23,205 nt of DNA from CAMCXT01 sp046302715 (GTDB lineage Bacteria > Bacteroidota > Bacteroidia > M30B66). Made by a program: the position numbers and the translations under genes. The DNA lies in the NCBI GenBank assembly GCA_046302715.1, contig JBKCHQ010000047.1, positions 1 to 23,205 of the forward strand, written 5' to 3'. Positions 14,204-22,092 of the stretch are shown piece by piece (within the stretch, counting starts at the first letter, position 1; every line of letters starts with the position of its first letter). Under the pieces are notes generated by a model. That model had not been told where the DNA came from, ran no database searches, and saw only the letters and a list, made by a program, of their open reading frames with translations.

Positions 14204-15469
14204 GTGTTTACTCATTTCCGTTCCGACTTTCTTAAGAACCTTCTCACTTTAGTAAGCGGAACGGGCATTGCACAGGCGATTAGTTTACTTTCGGCGCCTA
14301 TAGTGGCGCGTTACTTTTCGCCCGAAGATTTTACGATTTTCGCACTTTTTAACTCAACAGCTGCAATTTTATCGGTTATTGCTACAGCACGTTATGAGTT
14401 GGCCGTACCTCTTCCTGCAAAAGACGAAGAGTCGAAGTCCATACTTTTACTCTCTGTGTTAGTGAACTTATTTGTTTCATGCTTAAGTTTTCTGTTAATC
14501 GCTATCTTTCTCCAAATAAATAATGGCTTTGAAGCGGCAATTTGGTTCTATCTTCTGCCCGTTTCTGTTATGGCTACCGGATGTTACAACGCATTTAATT
14601 ACTGGTCCACGCGAAAAAAAACCTTTCAATTAAATGCTCTTGCCCGTATAACAATGGCCGCAGCTACATCTGGCATCAGTATTTTTATTGGTTTCTGGAA
14701 TGGCGAAACATATGGATTAATACTGGGTTTGATTGTTGGCCAAATTTTGGGAGCAATGCTCCTTATGTGGCCTTGGATCAGCGCTGGTCGTATTTTTTTT
14801 TCAGGAATTACATTAAACACTGCTAAAAAACAGGCCCAAAAACACGTATCCTTTCTAAAAGTAAATACACCACATGCCCTTATTGATACACTTCAGGATC
14901 ATGGTGTGGTATATGTCCTCACATATTTCTTTATAGAAGCGGTTACAGGCTGGTACACATTTGCATTTAGAATCATTAAAGCTCCGGTTGGTCTTATTGG
15001 CTCGGCATTTTACCAGTTATTTTACCAGAAACTTGCCGAAGCAAAAAACGCCGGAAAAAACCTTCAACCTCTGGTCCTTCAGATGTATTGGCGGCTTGCT
15101 ATTATTGGAGTTCCGTTTTTTGGATTATTTTTTGTTTTTGCACCGCAACTTTTTGAATTCGTTTTTGGCCCTAGATGGAGCGAAGCGGGTAAAATCGCAC
15201 AAATCCTAACTCCATGGATCTGCCTTAATTTTATTCTATCGCCGGTATCTTCGATAACGTTGGTTTGTAATCGTCAAAAAGCAGCATTTGCAATAACCCT
15301 AGTTGATAGTTCTGTTCGGCTTTTCGCATTAGTTATTGGTGGTATTTTTAATAATTACACATTAAGCTTCATCATTATTTCGGCATCTTGCAGTTTCGTA
15401 ATGATATTTGGCCTGTGGTGGTATTATGACATTGCTGGCAATCCATTCAATAAAGTCCATGCTGCGTAA
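14204..15469 (+). CDS. Polysaccharide flippase (Wzx-like, MOP superfamily)
   Basis: An integral membrane protein of 421 residues with about 12 hydrophobic segments, spread from residue 14 to 415, and no signal peptide. The N-terminal half has the look of the polysaccharide-biosynthesis/flippase families (PF01943/PF13440): a first helix containing SGTGIAQAISLLSAPIVARY followed by FSPEDFTIFALFNS, then the short cytoplasmic 'ATARYELAVPLP'. It is expected to move the lipid-linked repeat unit across the inner membrane. The start is GTG (14204-14206); an in-frame TAA lies three codons upstream and no ATG precedes the first helix. It opens the polysaccharide cluster and overlaps the next gene by 11 bases. 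Substrate specificity cannot be read from the sequence. Confidence 0.88.
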   Translation: MFTHFRSDFLKNLLTLVSGTGIAQAISLLSAPIVARYFSPEDFTIFALFNSTAAILSVIATARYELAVPLPAKDEESKSILLLSVLVNLFVSCLSFLLIAIFLQINNGFEAAIWFYLLPVSVMATGCYNAFNYWSTRKKTFQLNALARITMAAATSGISIFIGFWNGETYGLILGLIVGQILGAMLLMWPWISAGRIFFSGITLNTAKKQAQKHVSFLKVNTPHALIDTLQDHGVVYVLTYFFIEAVTGWYTFAFRIIKAPVGLIGSAFYQLFYQKLAEAKNAGKNLQPLVLQMYWRLAIIGVPFFGLFFVFAPQLFEFVFGPRWSEAGKIAQILTPWICLNFILSPVSSITLVCNRQKAAFAITLVDSSVRLFALVIGGIFNNYTLSFIIISASCSFVMIFGLWWYYDIAGNPFNKVHAA

Positions 15470-16142
15470 GATTATATCTTTATTTTCAACCATGATGGCA
15501 TTGCCCCAAACGGTTATACGTGTGGATCGCAGTGAAACCGGGAGTCTTTTGTATCGCGCATTTACTAAGAGGCATCCGAAATATGTAATTTTCAAACAAA
15601 AAACAATAGGTGTAGGTATTATCCATTTAGATGATTTTAGTGATCAAACCGCTTATACGGCATCCGTAAACGGAAAAAACTCGGCAGCTTATTTTTCCCG
15701 TAAGGCACAACGCGCTTCCTATCGGTTCGAAGAAATTAATCCGACTAAGCATCATGGGGCAATTTTAGAAATTAACAACTCCATGAAAGTTAGACAGGGA
15801 CGTAAAATGGATTCTAGTTATACTGAAAATCTTCCCAATTATCCACTTAACGAGAACAATGCTTATTTTGGCATATTCAATAATGATGCGCTTGTGGCTT
15901 ATTTATGGGTGGTTAAGGCCGGTGAATTAGCCTTATTAAATCGCCTATTAGGCCATGCCGAACATTTAGGTAATGGAGTCATGTATTTGCTGGTTACTTC
16001 ATATGTCGAACATGAAATCACCGCGAGAAAAGGAATCCGCTTCGTTATGTATGATACCTTTTTTGGAGCAAGCGAAGGTCTGCAACTTTTTAAATCGCGT
16101 TGTGGGTTTAGACCCTATAAAGTAAAATGGCTGCAGGAATAA
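15459..16142 (+). CDS. GNAT/FemAB-like acyltransferase, probable
   Basis: A 227-residue cytoplasmic protein. The C-terminal third looks like the end of a GNAT-fold or FemAB-like transferase: a strand with YFGIFNNDALVAYLWVV, a helix 'GVMYLLVTSYVEHEITAR', then IRFVMYDTFFGASEGLQLFK and the closing CGFRPYKVKW, which resembles the 'F-K-x-x-x-G-F-x-P-Y' ending common in such enzymes. I do not recognise the precise family, and the acetyl-CoA pyrophosphate loop (Q/RxxGxG/A) is not obvious, which keeps confidence moderate. The ATG at 15459 overlaps the flippase stop by 11 bases; a longer frame from 15408 would overlap 62 bases and add an unrelated stretch. In this context it may N- or O-acylate a sugar precursor or add an aminoacyl group. 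Confidence 0.6.
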   Translation: MLRKIISLFSTMMALPQTVIRVDRSETGSLLYRAFTKRHPKYVIFKQKTIGVGIIHLDDFSDQTAYTASVNGKNSAAYFSRKAQRASYRFEEINPTKHHGAILEINNSMKVRQGRKMDSSYTENLPNYPLNENNAYFGIFNNDALVAYLWVVKAGELALLNRLLGHAEHLGNGVMYLLVTSYVEHEITARKGIRFVMYDTFFGASEGLQLFKSRCGFRPYKVKWLQE

Positions 16143-16918
16143 AAATATGGAACCGGTTTTATGAGGATTACCTCATGCCTTCACGTTTGAACGAATACGA
16201 AGATTTACTCGTTTTTGCTTTAGACCACGGCTACCAACACCTCACCTTATGCGCACATTTCGATAATATTCATGCTGAAAGACAAAAGGATGACACCTTA
16301 AATTTTATTCACCGCCATGATATCGACTCCGACTGTAAAACGGCTCGTAAGATGTGGGAAATAGAGGTGAAACATGGCGTTAAAAGTTCATTCTACTTTA
16401 GATTATCCACACTCGATTTTGGATTGATGAAAGAAATTCATGCATCAGGTTCTGAAGTTGGTTATCATTATGAAGAATTAGCTCAATATGCAAAAGATTT
16501 CCGCATTCGCGACAAGCAAATCCTTGAAAAAAAAATCCCTGAGATACGACAACGTTTTCAGACAAATCTGAAGCAATTTGAGTCGGGTTGTGGCTTCCCA
16601 ATACTTTCGGTAGCTTCGCACGGCGATTTTGTAAATCGAAAATTAGGGATTGCCAATCATGCTATAATGAACGATACTTTTCTTGAAGCCTGTGGATTAC
16701 GTTTTGAAGCATATAACAAAAAGTTGATTCATAGCTTGGATTCTATTATGTCGGATACTGTTTACCCTCTATTTTATAAACCGTTAAATCCATTTGATGA
16801 AATTTCAAAAAAAATAAAAACACTTTATTTGTTAACACATCCACGTCATTGGAACAAATCCATTAAAGCAAATACCCGCGAAAATTGGATTCGTTTTATT
16901 GAAGGACTTCGTTTCTAA
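16127..16918 (+). CDS. Polysaccharide deacetylase-like protein (CE4/NodB-like fold)
   Basis: A 263-residue cytoplasmic protein without signal peptide. It carries an HRHDIDSD motif (H62, H64, D65, D67) after a first strand, then a KSSFYFRLSTLDFG strand, GSEVGYHYEEL (H114), ASHGDFVNRK (H165, D167) and LTHPRHW (H238, H241). These are features of the uncharacterised polysaccharide-deacetylase-like subgroup found in surface-polysaccharide loci. The classical CE4 metal motif H(S/T)xxH is not present. The ATG at 16127 overlaps the upstream gene by 16 bases; the in-frame ATG at 16175 would remove 16 residues and leave a 32-base gap, and I cannot decide between them. It could remove an acetyl group from an amino sugar, but activity is inferred from fold only. 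Confidence 0.7.
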   Translation: MAAGIKIWNRFYEDYLMPSRLNEYEDLLVFALDHGYQHLTLCAHFDNIHAERQKDDTLNFIHRHDIDSDCKTARKMWEIEVKHGVKSSFYFRLSTLDFGLMKEIHASGSEVGYHYEELAQYAKDFRIRDKQILEKKIPEIRQRFQTNLKQFESGCGFPILSVASHGDFVNRKLGIANHAIMNDTFLEACGLRFEAYNKKLIHSLDSIMSDTVYPLFYKPLNPFDEISKKIKTLYLLTHPRHWNKSIKANTRENWIRFIEGLRF

Positions 16919-16921
16919 GAC

Positions 16922-17482
16922 ATGCTAAAAAAATTACGCTACCATGTATTTAAATTTTTTTCGCCGATAATGGTAAAAATTAAGCGCGATAAAAAGGGTA
17001 AAAAGTTATTGAATACACGCATAAGCAATACCACATACATTGGTAATCCTGAATCATTAAATTATGAAGACCATGTATTTATTGGACATTTCAACTTTAT
17101 TGATGCCAGTAATGGAATTACCCTTTCGGAAGGATGTCAGATAACTAATTATGTATCTGTTTTAACGCACTCAAGCCATATTTCAATTCGCTTATATGGC
17201 CGAGAGTATAAGGGAAACGATATGATTGGCTACGTAAAAGGAAGTGTGTCGATTGGAAAATTTACATTTATTGGTCCACATTCGGTGATAATGCCCGGAA
17301 CTAAAATCGGTAAAGGATGCATTGTATCGGCATATAGCATGGTGAAAGGCGAATTTCCAGATTTTTCTATAATTTCGGGGAATCCTGCAAAAATAGTCGG
17401 CGATACACGTAAACTCGATGCTGAATTTTTAAATCAGCATCCTGAGTTAAATGTACATTATTTATCATGGGCCAAAAACTAA
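16922..17482 (+). CDS. Hexapeptide-repeat O-acyltransferase
   Basis: A 186-residue left-handed beta-helix acyltransferase of the maltose/galactoside acetyltransferase type. The repeat core shows in ITLSEGCQITNYVSVLTHSS (a likely catalytic His in 'LTHSSH'), VSIGKFTFIGPHSVIMPGTK and IGKGCIVSAYSMVKGEFPDF. The standard closing ISGNPAKIVGDTRKLD follows. The N-terminal 30 residues are strongly basic (FKFFSPIMVKIKRDKKGKK), which may favour membrane contact. It probably transfers an acetyl or other acyl group from CoA to a sugar in the polysaccharide precursor. It starts 3 bases after the deacetylase-like gene, and its TAA stop shares one base with the ATG of the polymerase gene (TAATG). Confidence 0.85.
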   Translation: MLKKLRYHVFKFFSPIMVKIKRDKKGKKLLNTRISNTTYIGNPESLNYEDHVFIGHFNFIDASNGITLSEGCQITNYVSVLTHSSHISIRLYGREYKGNDMIGYVKGSVSIGKFTFIGPHSVIMPGTKIGKGCIVSAYSMVKGEFPDFSIISGNPAKIVGDTRKLDAEFLNQHPELNVHYLSWAKN

Positions 17483-18672
17483 TGAGGCATAACAAGGCAC
17501 TATCACTTCTAACTGTTGTTTTAATATTTTCTGGCTTAATGTTACCTCCATTACAGGTATTGCCAGGAATGCCAAAATTTCATACCAGTGAAATACTAGT
17601 GCCCCTTATCGTGGCAGTAATAGTGCCTTTTAGATTAGGAGCTATTTCTACAATAAAATTCGAGGGCATCCTGCAATTTGCCTTGATGGGAGTTATGGTA
17701 TTTTCTATGGCATGTAATAATCGCCTCGATAAAATTCGCGATTGGTTTGAATTATTAGAAGTAATCAAATACTTGGTCATATTGATATTTTTAACACAAT
17801 TTATTCATTTAATTAAAGAAAAATTTGTCTTTCGATCTGTATTCTTGTGCTTGGTAATCTTTAACATAATTCATTATTTTGATTTGTTTCAATTCAACAG
17901 TATTATTGAAACCTATTATGGAAGCGAAATTCAGGTTAATACATTCGGAGTAAATTCGCTGGGTCAGCCCGATACCAAAAGACTCTTAGGTACGCTCGGA
18001 AATCCCAATAATAATGCAATACTATTTCTATTTTTTACCATTTATTTTTTTCCTAAACGTAATGAAGAAAAAATAAATAGTTTGTTTTTTATATCGGCTG
18101 CAACACTGCTCCTGATGTGCCAATCGCGTACAACTACCGTGGCATTTATGGTTCTATTTATTGCCGGCGTTTTAATTAGGAAATTATCGATTGGACAAGT
18201 ATTATTATTTCTTTCGTTTTTCATTTTTATTTATGGGCTACTCTGGAAAGGAGGAAATACCTATTTAAGTACAATTAAAAACAATCCAGCGAAAGAAACT
18301 TCGATTAGAGGAAGGATGGAGACCTTTAAGTATTTAGGTAAAATGATTTGTGATTCTCCCTTTTCGGGTCATAGTGCCAACAAGGAATTTTTCGACAAAC
18401 AACAGCTAAATGCTGATAATGAATACATTCTCTATGCATGGCGCTATGGAATATTGGGCCTTGCCATTTATCTAGTATGGTTAGGACGTTTGACACTTTT
18501 GGGATTTAATGCACGGTTTACTTCAGAAGGCTTTCGACTGCTTCTTTTTACCGTAGGCATTGGAATTTCTGCACTTACAAACTCCCCTCTGAATAATCCC
18601 TATCTTTTATTTTTACTTATTATTTTTGTCGGTATGTATTTTAATCGGCTAATAGAGAAATCACCTGCATGA
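17482..18672 (+). CDS. O-antigen polymerase/ligase-like membrane protein (Wzy/WaaL type)
   Basis: A 396-residue polytopic membrane protein with about ten or more hydrophobic segments. A larger soluble loop, expected in the periplasm, lies between the later helices (about 260-315). That region has SIRGRMETFKYLGKMI, a 'DSPFSGHSANKEF' segment and then DNEYILYAWRYGILGLAIYL, matching the Wzy_C/O-antigen ligase pattern of a conserved D-N-E/x-Y followed by a 'G-x-x-G' helix. An earlier GTLGNPNNNAILFLF is also typical. It should polymerise repeat units or ligate the glycan to a carrier; the two are not separable by sequence alone. The ATG at 17482 overlaps the preceding stop by one base; an in-frame ATG at 17467 is possible. 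It overlaps the next gene by 4 bases. Confidence 0.8.
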   Translation: MRHNKALSLLTVVLIFSGLMLPPLQVLPGMPKFHTSEILVPLIVAVIVPFRLGAISTIKFEGILQFALMGVMVFSMACNNRLDKIRDWFELLEVIKYLVILIFLTQFIHLIKEKFVFRSVFLCLVIFNIIHYFDLFQFNSIIETYYGSEIQVNTFGVNSLGQPDTKRLLGTLGNPNNNAILFLFFTIYFFPKRNEEKINSLFFISAATLLLMCQSRTTTVAFMVLFIAGVLIRKLSIGQVLLFLSFFIFIYGLLWKGGNTYLSTIKNNPAKETSIRGRMETFKYLGKMICDSPFSGHSANKEFFDKQQLNADNEYILYAWRYGILGLAIYLVWLGRLTLLGFNARFTSEGFRLLLFTVGIGISALTNSPLNNPYLLFLLIIFVGMYFNRLIEKSPA

Positions 18673-19709
18673 AAAAGCTACTTGTTGTAGGGTCGAATAG
18701 CATTCACGTGTACAATTACATACATTTGGTTGAAAACGAATTCGACGAAATTCTCTTATTGAGCAATGCCAAAGCGGCTACCTTAAACTGTAAAGTTCAG
18801 GTTTTGAATTTTTCGCTCAAAAATCCGCTACTTGCGCTTAAAACTATTTTCCAAATTAGAAAAATAACCCGAGTATTTAGACCAAATGTAATACATATTC
18901 ATCAGGCCAATGCCTTTGCATTATTAAGTTTATATGCAACCAGAAAATTAAATATTCCCAGAGTACTCACGGCTTGGGGTAGCGACATTCTTAGACTTCC
19001 AAAAATCAATCAATTTTTCAGATTGATGGTTACATACAATGTTAGAAATGCAGATGCTCTAACTGCCGACTCTATAGATGTTGCTGAAGAAATTAAAAAA
19101 CTCACCAATGACCCTTCAAAAAAAATTCTCATAGCCAATTATGGCATCCAATTAGAAATTAAAAAACTGCCGAAGGAGAATATCATTTACAGCAACAGAC
19201 TGCATAAAAAATTATATCGCATCGAGACTATTATTAATGCATTTCACAAATTTATTCAAGGAAAAGATCGAGGCCAATGGAGATTAATCATTGCTGCAAC
19301 CGGAGAAGAAACGGAAGTATTAAAAAAACATGTTGATTTGTTACAATTGAATTCATACATAGAGTTTACAGGATGGATTGATAAATTGGAGAATGCAAAT
19401 TATTATGGACGCTCGCGAATATTTATCTCAATACCAGAGACTGATGCTACTTCTATAAGCTTACTGGAAGCCATGGCAAGTGGCTGTTTCCCTGTTTTAT
19501 CAGATATCCCGGCCAACAGACAATGGATAAATCATGCTCAAAATGGCTATATTGTTTCGGATCTAAATACTAATTTTTTTGAAGAAGTTTTGACTATGGA
19601 TTTTGCTGCAGCCGAGGTTTTAAATAATGCAATAGTTCAAGCAGAGGGGACAAAAGAAGCGAATCGAGAAAAATTTCTTTCTTTATACAAGCAGCTTTGG
19701 GGTTTATGA
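18669..19709 (+). CDS. Glycosyltransferase family 4 protein
   Basis: A 346-residue GT-B fold transferase. The N-terminal acceptor domain has KKLLVVGSNSIHVYNYIHLV, then VIHIHQANAFALL and VLTAWGSDILRLP. The C-terminal nucleotide-sugar domain has the SNRLHKKLYRIETIINAF strand-helix, FTGWIDKLENANYY and ETDATSISLLEAMASGCFPV. In that last motif an Asp (D259) sits where the first Glu of the EX7E motif is usual, followed seven residues later by E267. It probably adds one sugar to the lipid-linked repeat unit at the inner-membrane face. Its ATG overlaps the polymerase stop by 4 bases and its stop overlaps the next gene's ATG, so translation of the three is probably coupled. Confidence 0.9.
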   Translation: MKKLLVVGSNSIHVYNYIHLVENEFDEILLLSNAKAATLNCKVQVLNFSLKNPLLALKTIFQIRKITRVFRPNVIHIHQANAFALLSLYATRKLNIPRVLTAWGSDILRLPKINQFFRLMVTYNVRNADALTADSIDVAEEIKKLTNDPSKKILIANYGIQLEIKKLPKENIIYSNRLHKKLYRIETIINAFHKFIQGKDRGQWRLIIAATGEETEVLKKHVDLLQLNSYIEFTGWIDKLENANYYGRSRIFISIPETDATSISLLEAMASGCFPVLSDIPANRQWINHAQNGYIVSDLNTNFFEEVLTMDFAAAEVLNNAIVQAEGTKEANREKFLSLYKQLWGL

Positions 19710-20797
19710 AGGTTTGTCATTTAACCACAGTTCATTCCTGGAATGATGTACGCATTTTCGAGAAAGAATGTGTATCAGCCGCACAAGCAGGATATGACGT
19801 TACGATTATTGCGCTTGATGCTCCGGAAGGCGTGCATCAGGGTGTTAAAGTACTGACCGTTTCAGGGCAAAAATCGAGGCGCCTGTCCCGTATGTTTAAT
19901 AGCGTAGATCGAGTTTTAAAGAAAGCACTAGAACAAGATGCTGACATTTACCATTTTCATGATCCAGAATTGCTTCGAATATCTAATAGACTTCTGAAAG
20001 CCGGTAAGAAAGTAATTTATGATGCACACGAAGATGTTCCACGGCAGCTTCTTGATAAAACATGGATAAAACCCATTTTTAGAAAATGGCTTTCTACGAT
20101 TTTTGAACATTATGAAAATTATCAGGCACAAAAACTATCAGCGATTATTGCAGCCACTCCGCACATAGAAAACCGATTTAATAAAATTAATTCATGCGTG
20201 CGAAATGTTAATAATTTTCCGGTTCTGAGTGTCATTCCGCATCAGCCCGATTGGTCAAAGCGCACCCCTACTCTAGCTTACATTGGAGGCATTTCTATAA
20301 CACGCGGCATTTTTCATTTAGTTGAATCGCTTCCGATACATGGATATAAACTGCACTTAGCAGGCATATACCTGCCGCAGTCGCTTCGAGATGAATTGGC
20401 AGTAATGGATGGCTGGAGTTATGTTACCGAAGCTGGCTATGTAAATCGAGAAGGCATTGCCCATATTTTGGGTAGCTCAAAAATTGGGATGGTAACATTG
20501 CTGCCTACAAAAGCTTATATCGATTCATTGCCCATTAAAATGTTTGAATATATGGCCGCCGGTATGCCGGTAATCGCTTCAGATTTTCCACTCTGGCGCG
20601 AAATTATCGAAAGGCATAAATGCGGGATTTGTGTTGACCCACAGAATCCACAGGCTATTGCAGATGCCGTTTCCTATTTAATGGAACACGAAACGGAGGC
20701 TATTGAAATGGGGGAAAATGGGCGAAAAGCTAGTCTTGAATTTTACAATTGGGATAATGAAGCACAAAAATTAATCGCATTATATCAGTCATTATGA
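19706..20797 (+). CDS. Glycosyltransferase family 4 protein
   Basis: A 363-residue GT-B fold transferase. The N-terminal domain begins MKVCHLTTVHSWNDVRIFEK, then 'AAQAGYDVTIIAL', DIYHFHDPELLRI and VIYDAHEDVPRQLL. The C-terminal domain has TLAYIGGISITRGIFHLVES, 'YVNREGIAHILGSSKIGMV' and the donor-binding SLPIKMFEYMAAGMPVIASD. The HFHDPEL and YDAHEDVP pair is common in GT4 enzymes of Bacteroidota polysaccharide loci. An upstream in-frame ATG at 19697 would overlap the previous gene by 13 bases; the ATG at 19706, which makes the 4-base ATGA overlap, fits the standard start. It likely adds a sugar to the same repeat unit; donor and acceptor cannot be read from sequence. Confidence 0.9.
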   Translation: MKVCHLTTVHSWNDVRIFEKECVSAAQAGYDVTIIALDAPEGVHQGVKVLTVSGQKSRRLSRMFNSVDRVLKKALEQDADIYHFHDPELLRISNRLLKAGKKVIYDAHEDVPRQLLDKTWIKPIFRKWLSTIFEHYENYQAQKLSAIIAATPHIENRFNKINSCVRNVNNFPVLSVIPHQPDWSKRTPTLAYIGGISITRGIFHLVESLPIHGYKLHLAGIYLPQSLRDELAVMDGWSYVTEAGYVNREGIAHILGSSKIGMVTLLPTKAYIDSLPIKMFEYMAAGMPVIASDFPLWREIIERHKCGICVDPQNPQAIADAVSYLMEHETEAIEMGENGRKASLEFYNWDNEAQKLIALYQSL

Positions 20798-22011
20798 TGC
20801 AAAAAACGGTCTGGATTGTTAATCAATATGCTGGGTCTCCGAAACATGGCATGGAGTACCGGCATTATTATTTGGCTCAAGAATTTGTAAATAAAGGATA
20901 TCGAGTAGCCATACTATCCGGCTCTTATTCTCACTTGTTTACCGAACAGCCTCATGTTTCAGATATATATAACCATGAACAAATAAGCGATATAGATTAT
21001 TACTGGTTGAAAGTGCCTTCTTACAAAAAATCAACAAGTTTGGGGCGTATAATCAATATGCTAGTATTTACTTATCGCTTTTATAAACTTCCCAAAAAAA
21101 AGCTGGCTAAACCCGACATAATTATTGTTTCGTCGCCTTCCCTTTTTCCAATTCTCCCAGCTAAACGTTGGGCAAAAAAATACGGTGCACAACTTATTTT
21201 TGAGGTACGCGATATTTGGCCTCTTACCCTGGAGGCCTTGAGTGGCTTAAAATCGCATCATCCCTTAATCTGGCTCATGAAAAAAGTTGAACGTTATGCC
21301 TATCGTAATTCCGATTATATCGTTTCATTATTGCCCAATGCAAAAAGTCATTTTGTAACACAGGGCATGGCCGCAGAGAAATTTTCCTATATACCCAATG
21401 GTATCGATTTAAACGAGGTAACACAAGCGACTCCTCTCTCCCTTATCATTGAAAATCAAATTCCTAAAGACAAATTTATTGTTGGATATACTGGAGCTAT
21501 TGGAATATCGAATGCATTAGAATATTTAATAGACGCAATCATTCAACTTCAGGAGCATACAGACATTTTTTTTGTTATCGTTGGAAAGGGCGATCGAAAA
21601 GCTGAACTCCAGGAAAAATGTAGCACCTGCAATAACGTATTATTTTTACCCCCCATTCCCAAAAACCAAATTCAGTCCATTCTGAGATTTTTTGACATTT
21701 GTTTTATAGCTATGCATCAAGTACCACTTTATCAATATGGCATTTCATTGAATAAAATGTTTGATTACATGTACTCGGGAAAACCCATATTAGCTTCTTT
21801 GGAGTCGCCTAATAATCCGGCCGAACAATCGGGTGGCAGTTTGATGGTTGCCCCTGAAAATACCGAGGCGATTATTCGCGGTATTTTGGAATTGAAATCG
21901 ATGGATCCTGAAAATAGACAAGTAATGGGTAATAAGGGAAAGGCATTCGTTTTGGCGAACCACACCTATCAATCTATCGCAAAAAAGTATATCGCGTTAT
22001 TTAAGGATTAA
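20794..22011 (+). CDS. Glycosyltransferase family 4 protein (WbuB-like)
   Basis: A 405-residue GT-B fold transferase. Its N-terminus TVWIVNQYAGSPKHGMEYRH, followed by YYLAQEFVNKGYRVAILSGS, matches a recognisable GT4 subgroup that includes WbuB-type enzymes, reported as amino-deoxysugar (L-fucosamine) transferases; the donor here is not proven. Further motifs are IIVSSPSLFPILPA, LIFEVRDIWPLTLEAL, 'YIPNGIDLNEV', IVGYTGAIGISNALEYLI and SLNKMFDYMYSGKPILASLE. Two ATG codons are adjacent (20794 and 20797); the first overlaps the previous stop by 4 bases. It is the last gene of the tightly overlapping run; 81 bases follow before the aminotransferase gene. If the subgroup holds, an amino sugar in the glycan would fit the neighbouring aminotransferase. 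Confidence 0.9.
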   Translation: MMQKTVWIVNQYAGSPKHGMEYRHYYLAQEFVNKGYRVAILSGSYSHLFTEQPHVSDIYNHEQISDIDYYWLKVPSYKKSTSLGRIINMLVFTYRFYKLPKKKLAKPDIIIVSSPSLFPILPAKRWAKKYGAQLIFEVRDIWPLTLEALSGLKSHHPLIWLMKKVERYAYRNSDYIVSLLPNAKSHFVTQGMAAEKFSYIPNGIDLNEVTQATPLSLIIENQIPKDKFIVGYTGAIGISNALEYLIDAIIQLQEHTDIFFVIVGKGDRKAELQEKCSTCNNVLFLPPIPKNQIQSILRFFDICFIAMHQVPLYQYGISLNKMFDYMYSGKPILASLESPNNPAEQSGGSLMVAPENTEAIIRGILELKSMDPENRQVMGNKGKAFVLANHTYQSIAKKYIALFKD

Positions 22012-22077
22012 ATCTCAGATGGATTGCTATTGATGAAACAAAATACGTTTGTTCGCCATGATTAATTCCAAAATGAA

Positions 22078-22085
22078 TAGCTTTG
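22078..22085 (+). promoter_or_regulatory. Possible -7 box before the aminotransferase gene
   Basis: TAGCTTTG is an exact match to TAnnTTTG. It lies 7 bases before the ATG at 22093, so a transcript from it would be almost leaderless. The nearest upstream TTTG (22048-22051) is 26 bases away, which is too far for a normal -33 box. The 81-base gap it sits in is the only sizeable one in the polysaccharide cluster. Confidence 0.2.
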
Positions 22086-22092
22086 AATAAAA

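Noticed and set aside
22033..22090. Tiny open frames before the aminotransferase gene (for example MINSKMNSFE)
   Set aside because: About 10 codons each, no ribosome site, no sign of conservation; short frames like these are expected by chance.
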